Assembly (NCBI RefSeq): GCF_030345795.1
Contig: NZ_JAUALB010000001.1
Coordinates: 2,103,001-2,167,000, forward strand
Source of the DNA: Micromonospora sp. WMMA1363
Lineage (GTDB): Bacteria; Actinomycetota; Actinomycetes; Mycobacteriales; Micromonosporaceae
Direction of reading: 5' to 3'
Length of the DNA stretch: 64,000 nt
The notes beneath the pieces are model-generated. The model saw nothing but the letters and a program-made list of their open reading frames with translations, did not search any database and was not told the DNA's origin. The position numbers were made by a program, and so were the translations under genes. Of this stretch, positions 29,099 to 38,711 are shown one piece after another. The first letter of the stretch is position 1, and every line of letters begins with the position of its first letter.

Positions 29099-29144
29099 AA
29101 GCCGTACGTACGGTTTGCGAGACGGCGGGGTGACCTGACACGAT
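29099..29144 (+). promoter_or_regulatory. Putative AcnR operator and acnR leaderless promoter
   Basis: AAGCCGTACGTACGGTTT (29099-29116) contains the perfect 12-bp palindrome CCGTACGTACGG (29102-29113). It touches TTGCGA (29115-29120), which with CACGAT (29139-29144) gives a -35/-10 pair spaced 18 nt. The -10 ends 6 nt before the acnR GTG, so the mRNA should be leaderless and self-repressed. The rest of the gap 28843-29150 holds no gene I can support. Confidence 0.6.
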
Positions 29145-29150
29145 CGTCCT

Positions 29151-29723
29151 GTGCCCAGAGTAAGCCAGGACCAGCTCGACGCGCGCCGGCAGGAGATCCT
29201 CGCCGCCGCGCGGGCCTGTTTCGCCCGGCACGGGTACGAGGGCGCGACCGTGCGCCGGCTCGAGGAGGCGACCGGGCTCTCCCGGGGCGCGATCTTCCAC
29301 CACTTCCGTGACAAGGACTCGCTCTTCCTCGCCGTCGCCGAGGACGACGCGGCGACGATGGTCGAGACAGTCGCCCGCAACGGCCTGGTCCAGGTGATGC
29401 GTGACCTGCTGGCCCGCGCGGTCTCCCCGGACACGACCGGCTGGCTGGGCAGTCAGCTGGAGGTCTCGCGCCGGCTGCGGACCGACCCCGCCTTCGCCAA
29501 GCGGTGGGCACAGCGGTCGGCGGCGATCGCGGAGGCGACCCGCGACCGTCTCCTGCGGCAGCGGGAGGCGGGCGTCCTGCGCGACGATATCCCGATCGCC
29601 GTGCTGGCCCAGTTCCTCGAGCTGGCGTACGACGGACTGGTCCTGCATCTGGCGATGGGCCGGCCGGCTGGCGACCTGGGGCCGGTGCTCGACCTCGTCG
29701 AGGAGGCGGTCCGCCGCCGCTGA
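29151..29723 (+). CDS. acnR: TetR-family repressor of aconitase
   Basis: A 190-aa DNA-binding regulator. The N-terminal HTH region contains RQEILAAARACFARHGYEGA and TVRRLEEATGLSRGAIFHHF (residues 12-53). This segment, the adjoining DKDSLFLAVAEDDAA, and GLVQVMRDLL further on closely match what I know of AcnR of Corynebacterium glutamicum. AcnR represses acn and senses citrate with metal in the ligand-binding domain (residues 60-190). The gene lies 2.6 kb after acnA on the same strand, and both have the same palindrome at their promoters. GTG 29151 is the start; no ribosome site is present, fitting a leaderless mRNA. Confidence 0.85.
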   Translation: MPRVSQDQLDARRQEILAAARACFARHGYEGATVRRLEEATGLSRGAIFHHFRDKDSLFLAVAEDDAATMVETVARNGLVQVMRDLLARAVSPDTTGWLGSQLEVSRRLRTDPAFAKRWAQRSAAIAEATRDRLLRQREAGVLRDDIPIAVLAQFLELAYDGLVLHLAMGRPAGDLGPVLDLVEEAVRRR

Positions 29724-29773
29724 CCCGCCGAGCTGGACGCCCTCGCCGCCGTGTCGGGCTTCCCGGCGGTCAC

Positions 29774-30220
29774 GTGAGCGCCGACGCCCTCGCCGCCCGG
29801 CAGGCCGCATTGGTCGCCGCGCTGGTCGCCGGCGCCCCGACGCCCGCAGGCCTCGCTCCGGAGCCGCTGGCCGCGGCGCGTACCGCGCTGCTGCGCAAGC
29901 GGGCCGGCGAGGTGGCCCGGCACTGGCCGCTGCTCGCCGCTGGCCTCGGCCCCGACTGGCCGGAGGCCTTTTCACGCTGGGCCGCGGGCCGCCCCACCGT
30001 GGGCTCGCTGCGCGACGGCCGGGACCTCGCCCGCGACCTTCGTGCCGCGGGCGTCCTGGCACCGCTGGGCGCGCAGGAGTTGGCCGTCCGCGAGGCGGTC
30101 CACCGCTACGACGGGCGGGGCGCGCCCCGCCCGCGCCGGCTGCCGGCCTGGGGGCGCGCGGGCAGCGCCATCGCGGTCCAGGTCGCCGGTCGGGCACGTC
30201 TGCTGCGCCCCGCCCGCTGA
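29774..30220 (+). CDS. Hypothetical protein, SCO6045-like
   Basis: A 148-aa, Ala/Arg-rich, probably helical cytosolic protein. LVAALVAGAPTPAGLAPEPL and TALLRKRAGEVARHWPLLAA, then WPEAFSRWAAGRPTVGSLRDG, resemble a Streptomyces family I recall as SCO6045-like; no function is known. GTG 29774 starts at VSADALAARQ; no strong ribosome site is visible. It is 50 bp after acnR and may be co-transcribed. Confidence 0.6.
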   Translation: MSADALAARQAALVAALVAGAPTPAGLAPEPLAAARTALLRKRAGEVARHWPLLAAGLGPDWPEAFSRWAAGRPTVGSLRDGRDLARDLRAAGVLAPLGAQELAVREAVHRYDGRGAPRPRRLPAWGRAGSAIAVQVAGRARLLRPAR

Positions 30221-30364
30221 TCACCCACTCGCTGATCACCCACCCGCACCGTGCGGCCCGTCTCAGCGATGCAGGGTCGGAGGGCCGACCGACCCACAGC
30301 GGCGCAGACCCGAACGCGAACGCGGTGGCCGCCGGTCGGATCCCGTCGGTGGGTCTCGACCGCC

Positions 30365-30444
30365 GCAGCCGGGCAGCCGGGCAGCCGGGCAGCCGGGCAG
30401 CCGGGCAGCCGGGCAGCCGGGCAGCCGGGCAGCCGGGCAGCCGG
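30365..30444. repeat. 8-bp tandem repeat, 10 units
   Basis: GCAGCCGG repeats ten times without interruption, in the 262-bp gap before the SDR gene. As 8 is not a multiple of three and no gene covers it, it is a non-coding slippage array. It ends 3 nt before a perfect palindrome. Confidence 0.95.
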
Positions 30445-30447
30445 GAA

Positions 30448-30477
30448 CGATCCTGCCGCACCGGTGCGGCAGGATCG
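30448..30477 (+). promoter_or_regulatory. Perfect 30-bp palindrome before SDR gene
   Basis: CGATCCTGCCGCACC (30448-30462) is followed by its exact reverse complement (30463-30477), and the ATG of the SDR comes 5 nt later. As RNA it would fold across the ribosome-site region (AGGATCG is part of the stem). As DNA it is an ideal dimer operator. Which of the two applies is not known. Confidence 0.7.
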
Positions 30478-30482
30478 ACCTC

Positions 30483-31244
30483 ATGGATCTCGGACTGAGC
30501 GATCGCGTGTACGTACTGACGGGCGCCTCCCGGGGGCTCGGCTACGCCACCGCCGAGGCGCTCGTCGCCGACGGCGCCCGGGTGGTCCTCGCCGCCCGGG
30601 ACGCGGGTGCGGTCGAGGCCGCCGCCCGGCGCCTCGGCGGCCCGGCGCACGCGGTGGCAGTGGCCGCCGATCTCACCAACCCGGAAGCACCGCAACGTCT
30701 GGTGGCGACAGCCCACAGCACCTACGGCCGGCTCGACGGCGCGCTGGTCTCGGTGGGCGGTCCACCGCTGGGCAGCGCGGCCTCGGTGACCGACGAGCAG
30801 TGGCGCCGCTCCTTCGAGACGGTCTTCCTCGGCACCGTCCGGACGGTGCGCACCGTCGCCGCCGCGTTGACCACCGGCGGAGCGATCGGGCTGGTCCTGT
30901 CCACCTCCGCGCGGAGCCCGCTGACCGGACTGGGAATCTCCAACGGCCTGCGGCCCGGCCTGGCCGGCGTGGCCAAGGACGTCGCGGACGAGTACGGCCC
31001 CCGCGGCGTCCGCGTGGTGGGACTGCTGCCGGGGCGGATCCTGACCGACCGGAACGTGTCGCTCCTCGCCGCGAGCGGCGACCCGAACCGGGCCCGGGCC
31101 GAGGCGGAGGCACTGATCCCGCTGCGCCGGCTCGGCGACCCGGCCGAGTTCGGCCGGGTCGCCGCATTCGTGCTCTCCCCTGCCGCCAGCTACCTGACCG
31201 GGATCACACTGCCGGTCGACGGCGGCGCGCTGCGGGGGCTGTGA
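30483..31244 (+). CDS. Atypical SDR family protein lacking the catalytic Tyr/Lys
   Basis: A 253-aa short-chain dehydrogenase fold. The NAD(P) site is TGASRGLGYATAEA (residues 13-26), and the usual C-terminal ITLPVDGGALRGL is kept. At the active site, where Tyr-x3-Lys is expected, it reads GLGISNGLRPGLAGVAK: Ile replaces Tyr and Arg replaces Lys, while the STSARSP serines remain. Proteins with this ISNGLRPGLA form recur in actinobacteria to my knowledge; their reaction is not known and they may be non-catalytic. ATG 30483 follows a 30-bp palindrome. The stop overlaps the mug ATG (TGATG). Confidence 0.78.
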   Translation: MDLGLSDRVYVLTGASRGLGYATAEALVADGARVVLAARDAGAVEAAARRLGGPAHAVAVAADLTNPEAPQRLVATAHSTYGRLDGALVSVGGPPLGSAASVTDEQWRRSFETVFLGTVRTVRTVAAALTTGGAIGLVLSTSARSPLTGLGISNGLRPGLAGVAKDVADEYGPRGVRVVGLLPGRILTDRNVSLLAASGDPNRARAEAEALIPLRRLGDPAEFGRVAAFVLSPAASYLTGITLPVDGGALRGL

Positions 31245-31801
31245 TGGTCACACTGGGCCGGCCGACGCGGGCCGAACTAGCGGCAGCGACCGGCCGTCTC
31301 CTCCCGGACGTCATCGCACCCGGGCTGGACGTGCTGTTTGTCGGCATCAACCCCGGCCTGTGGTCGGCCGCCACCGGATGGCACTTCGCCCGTCCGGGGA
31401 ACCGGTTCTGGCCAGCCCTGCATCGGGGCGGTTTCACGCGCCGGTTGCTGCACCCCAGCGAGCAGGATGAGCTACCCGGACACGGGCTCGGCATCACCAA
31501 CCTGGTGGCGCGCGCCAACGCCCGGGCCGACGAGCTGGCCCCGGCGGAACTCGTCTCCGGCGCGGAGATCCTCACCTGCAAGGTGGCGCGCTACCGGCCG
31601 CGGTGGGTGGCAGTGGTCGGGGTGACCGCGTACCGGATCGGGTTCGCCCGGTCGAAGGCGGGCTTCGGCCCGCAGGCGGAACCGCTGGCCGGCGCCCGGC
31701 TCTGGGTGCTACCCAACCCCAGCGGGCTGAACGCGCACTTCACCCCCGAATCGCTCGGCGCCGCCTTCGGCGAGCTGCGAACCGCCGTTGCGGCCGGCTG
31801 A
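31244..31801 (+). CDS. mug: Mismatch-specific G:T/U DNA glycosylase
   Basis: Removes uracil or thymine from mismatches with guanine (uracil-DNA glycosylase family 2). The 185-aa protein has motif 1 GINPGLWSAATGWHFARPGN (residues 33-52), with the catalytic Asn in GINPG, and motif 2 LPNPSGLNAHFT near 160, the MUG/TDG insertion loop. ATG at 31244 overlaps the SDR stop by 1 bp, so translation is coupled although the two functions look unrelated. It converges with an ABC exporter whose stop is 4 bp away. Confidence 0.87.
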   Translation: MVTLGRPTRAELAAATGRLLPDVIAPGLDVLFVGINPGLWSAATGWHFARPGNRFWPALHRGGFTRRLLHPSEQDELPGHGLGITNLVARANARADELAPAELVSGAEILTCKVARYRPRWVAVVGVTAYRIGFARSKAGFGPQAEPLAGARLWVLPNPSGLNAHFTPESLGAAFGELRTAVAAG

Positions 31802-31805
31802 GCGG

Positions 31806-33794
31806 TCAGTTGGCGGCAGCCGGCGGCAGGGCCTCGTCGGCGAGGTAGGTGCGCATCGGCAACGCCACCGGCTCCGAGCCGGTCATGCCCTGGAACGGCG
31901 CCGGCGAGTCGGCGACGGCGAACTGCGTCCGGTACAGCTCGGCGTAGAGCCCTCCGACGGCAACCAGTTCCTCGTGCCGGCCCCGCTCGACGATCCGTCC
32001 CTGGTCGAGCACGAGGATCTGGTCGGCGTCGCGGACGGTGGAGAGCCGGTGCGCGATCACCAGGGCGGTACGCCCGGTCAACGCCACCGAGAGCGCTCGC
32101 TGCACCGCGGCCTCACTCTCCGAGTCGAGGTGGGCGGTGGCCTCGTCGAGGATGACGATCGACGGTGCCTTGAGCAACAGCCGGGCGATCGCGATGCGCT
32201 GCTTCTCGCCCCCGGAGAAGCGGTAGCCGCGCTCACCGACGACGGTGTCGAGGCCTTCCGGCAGGGCACGCACGAGATCCGCGACCTGCGCCCCGGCCAG
32301 GGCCGCCCAGAGCTCGTCGTCGGTGGCCTCCGGCTTGGCGTAACGCAGGTTCTCCGCGATGGTCTCGTGAAACAGGTGTGAGTCCTGCGTGACCACGCCG
32401 ATCTCGTCGCGCAGCGAGTCGAGGGTCGCGTCACGGACGTCGACGCCGCCGACCAGAACCTGGCCGTCGGTCACGTCGTAGATGCGGGAGATCAGCGTGG
32501 ACAGCGTCGACTTGCCCGCGCCGGAGGGCCCGACGAGGGCGACCATCTGCCCCGGCTCGACGGTGAACGAGACGCCCTTGAGCACCGGCTCGGCGAACGT
32601 ACGGTCGAGGGTGGCGACCTCCTCGAGGGAGGCGAGCGAACTCTCGGCCGCGCTCGGATAACGGAAACGTACGTCCCGGAACTCGACCCGGCCGGCACCC
32701 CGGGGCACCGGGACAGCCGCCGGATCCTCCGTGATCGCCGGACTCAGGTCGAGCACCTCGAAGACCCGATCGAAGGAGACGAGCGCGCTCATCACGTCCA
32801 CCCGGACGTTGGACAGCGCGGTGAGCGGGCCGTAGAGGCGGGTGAGCAGCAGCGCGAGCGTCACCACCGTGCCGGCGCTGACGCTGCCAGTCACCGCCAG
32901 CCACCCGCCCAGCCCGTAGGTGAGCGCCTGCGCGAGCGACGCCACCAGCAGCATGGCGACGAAGAACGTCCGCGAGTACATCGCGGACTGGATACCGATG
33001 TCACGGACCCGCTGGGCCCGGTCGGCGAACCGGTCCGCCTCGGCCTCCGGCCGGCCGAAGAGCTTGACCAGCAGCGCCCCGGCGACGTTGAACCGCTCGG
33101 TCATCGTCGCGTTCATCTTCGCGTCGAGGTTGTACGCCTCGCGGGTGATGTCGGCGAGACGCCGGCCGACCCGACGTGCCGGGATGATGAAGACCGGGAG
33201 CAGGACCAGCGACAGCGCGGTGATCTGCCAGGAGAGGGTGAACATCACCGCGGCGGTGAGCACCAACTGGATGACGTTGCTGACCACGCCGGACAGCGTG
33301 GACGTGAAGGCTCGCTGCGCGCCGAGCACGTCGTTGTTGAGTCGGCTGACCAGCGCACCGGTCTGCGTCCGGGTGAAGAACTGCAGCGGCATCCGCTGGA
33401 CGTGGTCATAGACCCGGGTGCGCAGGTCGAGGATGATGCCTTCGCCGATGCGCGCCGAATACCACCGCTGGACGAGGGAGAGCAGGGCATCGGCCACCGC
33501 CAGGGCGGCGATCACCAGCGCCAGCCGGACCACCAGGGCTCCGGCCTCGGTGCCGCCCCGGGTGATCGCGTCGATGACGTCGCCGGCGAGCACCGGCGTG
33601 GCGACGCCGATCACCGCGGCCAGCACCACGGTGACGAGGAAGACGACGATGTCGCGTCGGTACGGTCGGGCGAAGGCCACGATCCGTCGCGCGACCCCCC
33701 GCTGGAGCCGGTGGGTGGAGATCTCGTCCCGGCTGCGCAACGACCGGAGCATGCTCCACCCGGCCATGCCGCCACCGGCCATCGGATTTGACAC
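31806..33794 (-). CDS. ABC exporter, fused permease and ATPase
   Basis: A half-transporter of 662 aa. A six-helix exporter domain (about residues 35-320, with the DVLGAQRAF coupling region) is followed by an ATPase domain (about 370-620). Walker A is GPSGAGKST, Q-loop VTQDSHLFHETI, signature RFSGGEKQRIAIAR, Walker B IVILDEATAHLD, H-loop IAHRLSTV. All motifs are intact. It would work as a homodimer exporting a lipid, peptide or drug; substrate unknown. The first GTG (33800) lies inside the ribosome site; GTG 33794, 5 nt after GGAGG, is the better start. No regulator gene is adjacent. Confidence 0.88.
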   Translation of the reverse strand: MSNPMAGGGMAGWSMLRSLRSRDEISTHRLQRGVARRIVAFARPYRRDIVVFLVTVVLAAVIGVATPVLAGDVIDAITRGGTEAGALVVRLALVIAALAVADALLSLVQRWYSARIGEGIILDLRTRVYDHVQRMPLQFFTRTQTGALVSRLNNDVLGAQRAFTSTLSGVVSNVIQLVLTAAVMFTLSWQITALSLVLLPVFIIPARRVGRRLADITREAYNLDAKMNATMTERFNVAGALLVKLFGRPEAEADRFADRAQRVRDIGIQSAMYSRTFFVAMLLVASLAQALTYGLGGWLAVTGSVSAGTVVTLALLLTRLYGPLTALSNVRVDVMSALVSFDRVFEVLDLSPAITEDPAAVPVPRGAGRVEFRDVRFRYPSAAESSLASLEEVATLDRTFAEPVLKGVSFTVEPGQMVALVGPSGAGKSTLSTLISRIYDVTDGQVLVGGVDVRDATLDSLRDEIGVVTQDSHLFHETIAENLRYAKPEATDDELWAALAGAQVADLVRALPEGLDTVVGERGYRFSGGEKQRIAIARLLLKAPSIVILDEATAHLDSESEAAVQRALSVALTGRTALVIAHRLSTVRDADQILVLDQGRIVERGRHEELVAVGGLYAELYRTQFAVADSPAPFQGMTGSEPVALPMRTYLADEALPPAAAN

Positions 33795-33900
33795 ACTCAC
33801 CTCCGGGTCGTCGGGTCGACCGCACCGCCTGAAGCCAATTCTCCCGACGACTGTGACAACCCCGGCCGTAACCCGGATCTTCCCGAACGGTCCTTACAAA

Positions 33901-34668
33901 CTACTCTCCTCGCCCGGCGAGATCCCGCAACCGCCGGGTCTGGGCCTCCCGCTCCGCCCGCTGTTGGTCGGCGTGTGATCGGCCGACGGCGCCGGCGAGC
34001 AGCGCCTTGATCTCCACGACCGCGGCCCGGTTACCGGCGAGCACACCGGCGGTCAGATCACGGACGGCGTTGTCCAGCTCAGCGGTCGGCACGACCAGAG
34101 TCGCCAGGCCGATCCGGTCGGCCTCGGCGGCGTCCATCCGGCGCCCCGTGGCACAGATCTCCAGAGCACGCGAATACCCCACCAACTCGACCAGGCGCTT
34201 GGTGCCGGCGAGGTCCGGGACCAGGCCGAGCGTCACCTCGGCCATGGAGAGCTTGGCGTCGTCGGCGAGCACCCGCAGGTCGCAGGCGAGCGCCAGCTGG
34301 AAACCGGCGCCGATCGCGTGGCCCCGCACGGCCGCCACCGAGATGAGGTCGGGCCGATGCAGCCAGGTGAAACCGGCTTGGAACTCCGCGATGCGGTCCG
34401 CGCACGCCTGCTCGGGCAGGGCGGACAGCTCGGCGAACGAACCCGGCCCGGACGCGCCGGCCACCGACAGATCGAGGCCGGCGGAGAACGCGCGGCCCTC
34501 GCCTCGGACGACCACGACGCGCACATCGCCGGGCAGGTCCCGGGAGAAGTCGTTCATCGCGCGCCACATCGCCGGGGTCTGGGCGTTGAGCACGTCGGGC
34601 CGACACAACGTGACCGTCGCGATCGGCCCGTCGCATTCCAGCCGTACCCCGGTCGCCTCGGCGGTCAC
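33901..34668 (-). CDS. Enoyl-CoA hydratase/isomerase family protein
   Basis: A 255-aa crotonase-fold enzyme acting on CoA thioesters. The first oxyanion-hole element is GRAFSAGLDLSVAG and the second is RGHAIGAGFQLALACDLR. The position of the first catalytic Glu in EchA (after GAG) is Gln-Leu here, while the second acidic site is MAEVTLGLVPDLAG with Glu and Asp, so it may be an isomerase rather than a hydratase. C-terminal tail AEREAQTRRLRDLAGRGE. Start GTG 34668 (VTAEATGVRLE). It is 46 bp after the small HTH gene on the same strand. Confidence 0.8.
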   Translation of the reverse strand: MTAEATGVRLECDGPIATVTLCRPDVLNAQTPAMWRAMNDFSRDLPGDVRVVVVRGEGRAFSAGLDLSVAGASGPGSFAELSALPEQACADRIAEFQAGFTWLHRPDLISVAAVRGHAIGAGFQLALACDLRVLADDAKLSMAEVTLGLVPDLAGTKRLVELVGYSRALEICATGRRMDAAEADRIGLATLVVPTAELDNAVRDLTAGVLAGNRAAVVEIKALLAGAVGRSHADQQRAEREAQTRRLRDLAGRGE

Positions 34669-34714
34669 CGGGCGGCCCGGGGCGCGGCGCTGACGAACGA
34701 CGCCGCCGAGCGGG

Positions 34715-34942
34715 TCACGCCTTCTTGCGGCGCCGGGCGCCGCCACGCTGGCGCAGCTGCACCCCGGACTCGGTGAGCACCCGGTGGATGAACCCGTAGG
34801 ATCGGCCGGTCGAGGCCGCGAGTGCGCGGATGCTCTCCCCCGAGGTGTACCGCTTGACCAGGTCCTTGGCGAGCGTCTGACGCTCGGCTCCGACGATCCG
34901 GCGACCCTTCTCAGTGCTGGTGGCTGTGCCGGTGGCTGCCAT
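34715..34942 (-). CDS. Small helix-turn-helix DNA-binding protein
   Basis: A 75-aa basic protein. The core GERQTLAKDLVKRY-like helix and SIRALAASTGRSYGFIHRVL (residues 38-57) form an HTH of the Hin/resolvase or MerR-like winged type. The tail QLRQRGGARRRKKA is strongly basic. I recall nearly identical proteins throughout actinobacteria, which suggests a general DNA-binding or regulatory role, but no target is known. ATG 34942 has GAGGA 5 nt upstream. The gene is complete and not a transposase fragment. Confidence 0.78.
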   Translation of the reverse strand: MAATGTATSTEKGRRIVGAERQTLAKDLVKRYTSGESIRALAASTGRSYGFIHRVLTESGVQLRQRGGARRRKKA

Positions 34943-35281
34943 ACTGTGTCCTCACGTCCCAGACTGTGCGCTTCGGATACGGTCCCACCTATTAGACCGC
35001 CTCGAACGATCATGCGCCAGATATCAACTATTCGCCAACCGACACGCTAAGCGATGTCAGCTTCCCGATAGGTGATGCCGCCGATCCGAACGGGTCGGCC
35101 GGCCGAAGGTGCGGGCACCGATCGAGTGGGCGGCGGCGACACCCGACCGGGCGTACCCCTGCCGGGCGTGACCGGTCTTCCCGGCCCCCGGGGGTGCGCC
35201 GCCCGAGGCGTGGCAGGGCGGCCACCTGATCGACCTGACCGGCGCAACCCGCTCCCCGCCCCGACGTGCGGCCAGGGTCCG
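34943..35281. other. Intergenic region, promoter for the HTH gene expected
   Basis: The 339 bp between the HTH start and the ABC-F stop hold no gene I can support. The part nearest the HTH gene (34975-35045) is relatively AT-rich and includes minus-strand TATCCG and TCTAATAGG strings that may be promoter boxes. The rest is GC-rich without strong hairpins. Confidence 0.4.
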
Positions 35282-36886
<1,605 letters not shown>

Positions 36887-37208
36887 GTCGGAGGACTCGC
36901 TCTCGGGGTCTGGAAGGGCTGACTCAGGGCACGCGAAAGCGCCGGCGGGTTCGAGGCCCGTCGGCGCGGGGCGGTTCAGCCTTCGCAGCGCAGCACCCAC
37001 CAAGTGTACCGGGCGGCGGCGGACCGCCCAGCCGGATAGCCGGCCAAGATCACGGCTCGTCGGCGCGCCGCCGCGAGTGGTTCACCCGGTGTTGCTCCAG
37101 CGACGGCCTGGTGCCCTCCGACCCGCTCGACGGGGCGGGCCTGATCGCGGCGTCCAGCGCCCTGATCGCGGCGTCTTGCGGCTCCCTACTGGCGTGGCGG
37201 GAGACCCT
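36887..37208. other. Intergenic region, probable ABC-F promoter
   Basis: No gene seen. Minus-strand TACACT (37008-37003) may be the -10 of the ABC-F gene, leaving a leader of about 110 nt. CTGATCGCGGCGTC occurs twice close together (from 37141 and from 37162). Confidence 0.35.
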
Positions 37209-37859
37209 TCACGTCTCCGGGTCCCGAATCAGGACGTGCACGGCCCGGGCTGCGGCAACGGCGGCGTCGAGGACCGCGCGCCGGGGTTCCGGGACGTCGA
37301 GCAGGCGCTCGGCGCGCAGCCCCGCAAGCGGCGCGAGTCGGCGGTCGGCCAGCACGGCGTCGACCGCCCGCCGGTCGCCGCCGCAGACCAGCGCGGCCAA
37401 CACCGCCACCTCCGGCAGCAGCAGGCGTACGGCCAGCTCGACCGCGTCCGCCGTGGCCGCCTTCGCCTGGTTGTCCCGCCGCCGGGCGAACCGCTGCTGG
37501 GACCAGCCGCCGGCCGCCGTGCGCCCCTGCACGTAGCGGGTGTCAACTTTCGACGCCGTCAGCTTCTCCCCCACGGCGACGCCTACCGCCACCGCTCCCT
37601 TGCGGGCGAGGAGCAGGCCAAGCCGCCGGGGCGCCTTTGCCGCGGCCACGAACCCGCCGAGGTCGCCGGCGCCGGGCGCGCCGGGCGGGCTGTGCAGCTC
37701 GGCGGTCGCACCGTCCGGGGCACTGAGCAGCAGGCCGTAGTCCCGCGGGGTCGTCTCCGGCGGACCGTGCCGCTCGGCGAAGCCGGCGACCCAGCGCGTC
37801 ACCCGGCCCGGGTCCACATCGACCCAACGACCACCGCCGGCTGCCGGCCACCTGCTCAC
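37209..37859 (-). CDS. acVLRF1-type peptidyl-tRNA hydrolase / release factor
   Basis: A 216-aa protein of the actinobacterial Vms1-like release factor 1 family. The eRF1-like core includes LGLLLARKGAVAVGVAVGEK and VDTRYVQGRTAAGGWSQQRF, followed by ARRRDNQAKAA. The GGxSQxRF element holds the glutamine that in Vms1/VLRF1 promotes peptidyl-tRNA cleavage during ribosome rescue. GTG 37859 (VSRWPAAGGGRW) is set by a TAGGTT box (37872-37867) 7 nt upstream, implying a leaderless mRNA. Upstream in-frame codons are then untranslated. It is a single gene. Confidence 0.8.
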   Translation of the reverse strand: MSRWPAAGGGRWVDVDPGRVTRWVAGFAERHGPPETTPRDYGLLLSAPDGATAELHSPPGAPGAGDLGGFVAAAKAPRRLGLLLARKGAVAVGVAVGEKLTASKVDTRYVQGRTAAGGWSQQRFARRRDNQAKAATADAVELAVRLLLPEVAVLAALVCGGDRRAVDAVLADRRLAPLAGLRAERLLDVPEPRRAVLDAAVAAARAVHVLIRDPET

Positions 37860-37866
37860 GCACCCG

Positions 37867-37872
37867 AACCTA
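37867..37872 (-). promoter_or_regulatory. Leaderless -10 box (acVLRF1)
   Basis: TAGGTT on the minus strand, 7 nt before the GTG at 37859. Together with the absence of a ribosome site this indicates a leaderless transcript. Confidence 0.5.
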
Positions 37873-38138
37873 CGTCCCCCACCCCGCCCCGTCCCCACTG
37901 CCCCTTCCCCTTTTCACGATCTTGCGGCGTGAGCAGCGCGACGTGGCTACGGTCGTCTGTATTGCCCGTTTGCTGTGGGCGGCCGATACTGGTTGTGGTC
38001 CGGTCGTCGCTCTCGTGGTGGTTGGCCGGGGCTCGTGGGCGCTGGCGTCGACGCCCATGCGCTCACGTCGGCGTCGATCGTTATGGTGACGGCCGGTCGG
38101 ACCTACGATCCTGAACGCAATGCGGGACGGCGCATCGA

Positions 38139-38711
38139 ATGGTGTTGGGGGAGGCTCGCGACCGAGACCGGCGGCTGGTGGCTCGACTTCGTGCGGGTGA
38201 CGAGTCGGCGTTCGCGTCGATCTACGAGTCGCACGGTGACGCCGTGTTCGCCACGGCGCTGTGGATGACTGAGGATCGCCAACTCGCGGCCGACGTGACC
38301 CAGGAGGTGTTCATCGCCTTGTGGGAGCGCCCAGACCGTTACGAGCCGGAACGCGGCGCGCTGCGGCTGTTCCTGATCGTGGTGACCAGGCGTCGAGCGA
38401 TCGATCTGCTGCGTAGCCGCGTTGCCGCACGCCAGCGGGAGGCACGCCACGGGCTCGCTGAGGTCTCGGGTCCCGATCCCAGCGAACAGGTCGAGGCACG
38501 GCTGAAGTCGGCTGCGGTGCGCGCCGCGGTGGAGCAACTGCCAGACGAGCAGCGCCGGGTGGTCGAACTGGTGTATTACGGAGGGCTGAGTCACCGTCAG
38601 GTGGCGGCCCGGTTGGGTATCCCCGAGGGCACCGCGAAGTCCCGGGTACGGCTTGCCCTGGCGCGGCTACGCGGGACACTGCACCAGCGGGAGGGTGTGT
38701 CGTGGATCTGA
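38139..38711 (+). CDS. ECF-type RNA polymerase sigma factor
   Basis: A 190-aa sigma factor with only regions 2 and 4. Region 2 (residues 22-90) includes FASIYESHGDAVFATALWMT, ADVTQEVFIALWERP and LFLIVVTRRRAIDLLRS. Region 4 (about 125-180) includes LPDEQRRVVELVYYGGLSHR and the recognition helix IPEGTAKSRVRLALARLR. It would direct polymerase to a small stress-type regulon. A TACGAT string just upstream may be its own -10. ATG 38139 is adopted; the neighbouring GTG is also possible. Its last codons overlap the start of a MDMPI-type protein, which is therefore a candidate anti-sigma factor. Confidence 0.88.
   Translation: MVLGEARDRDRRLVARLRAGDESAFASIYESHGDAVFATALWMTEDRQLAADVTQEVFIALWERPDRYEPERGALRLFLIVVTRRRAIDLLRSRVAARQREARHGLAEVSGPDPSEQVEARLKSAAVRAAVEQLPDEQRRVVELVYYGGLSHRQVAARLGIPEGTAKSRVRLALARLRGTLHQREGVSWI

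Noticed and set aside
28893..29142. Minus-strand frame ending in LLDQLADQGLTRSLPTGGQ, between the HAD gene and acnR
   Set aside because: It reads fairly protein-like, but it would begin inside the acnR promoter, has no ribosome site, and its third-position composition is mixed. Not supported without conservation.
35040..35281. Minus-strand frame ending in RIGGITYREADIA after the ABC-F gene
   Set aside because: Only the last residues look ordered; no start signal, and the ABC-F protein already ends normally.
36945..36965. GGTTCGAGGCCCG, similar to a tRNA T-arm
   Set aside because: No acceptor stem, anticodon arm or CCA context around it.
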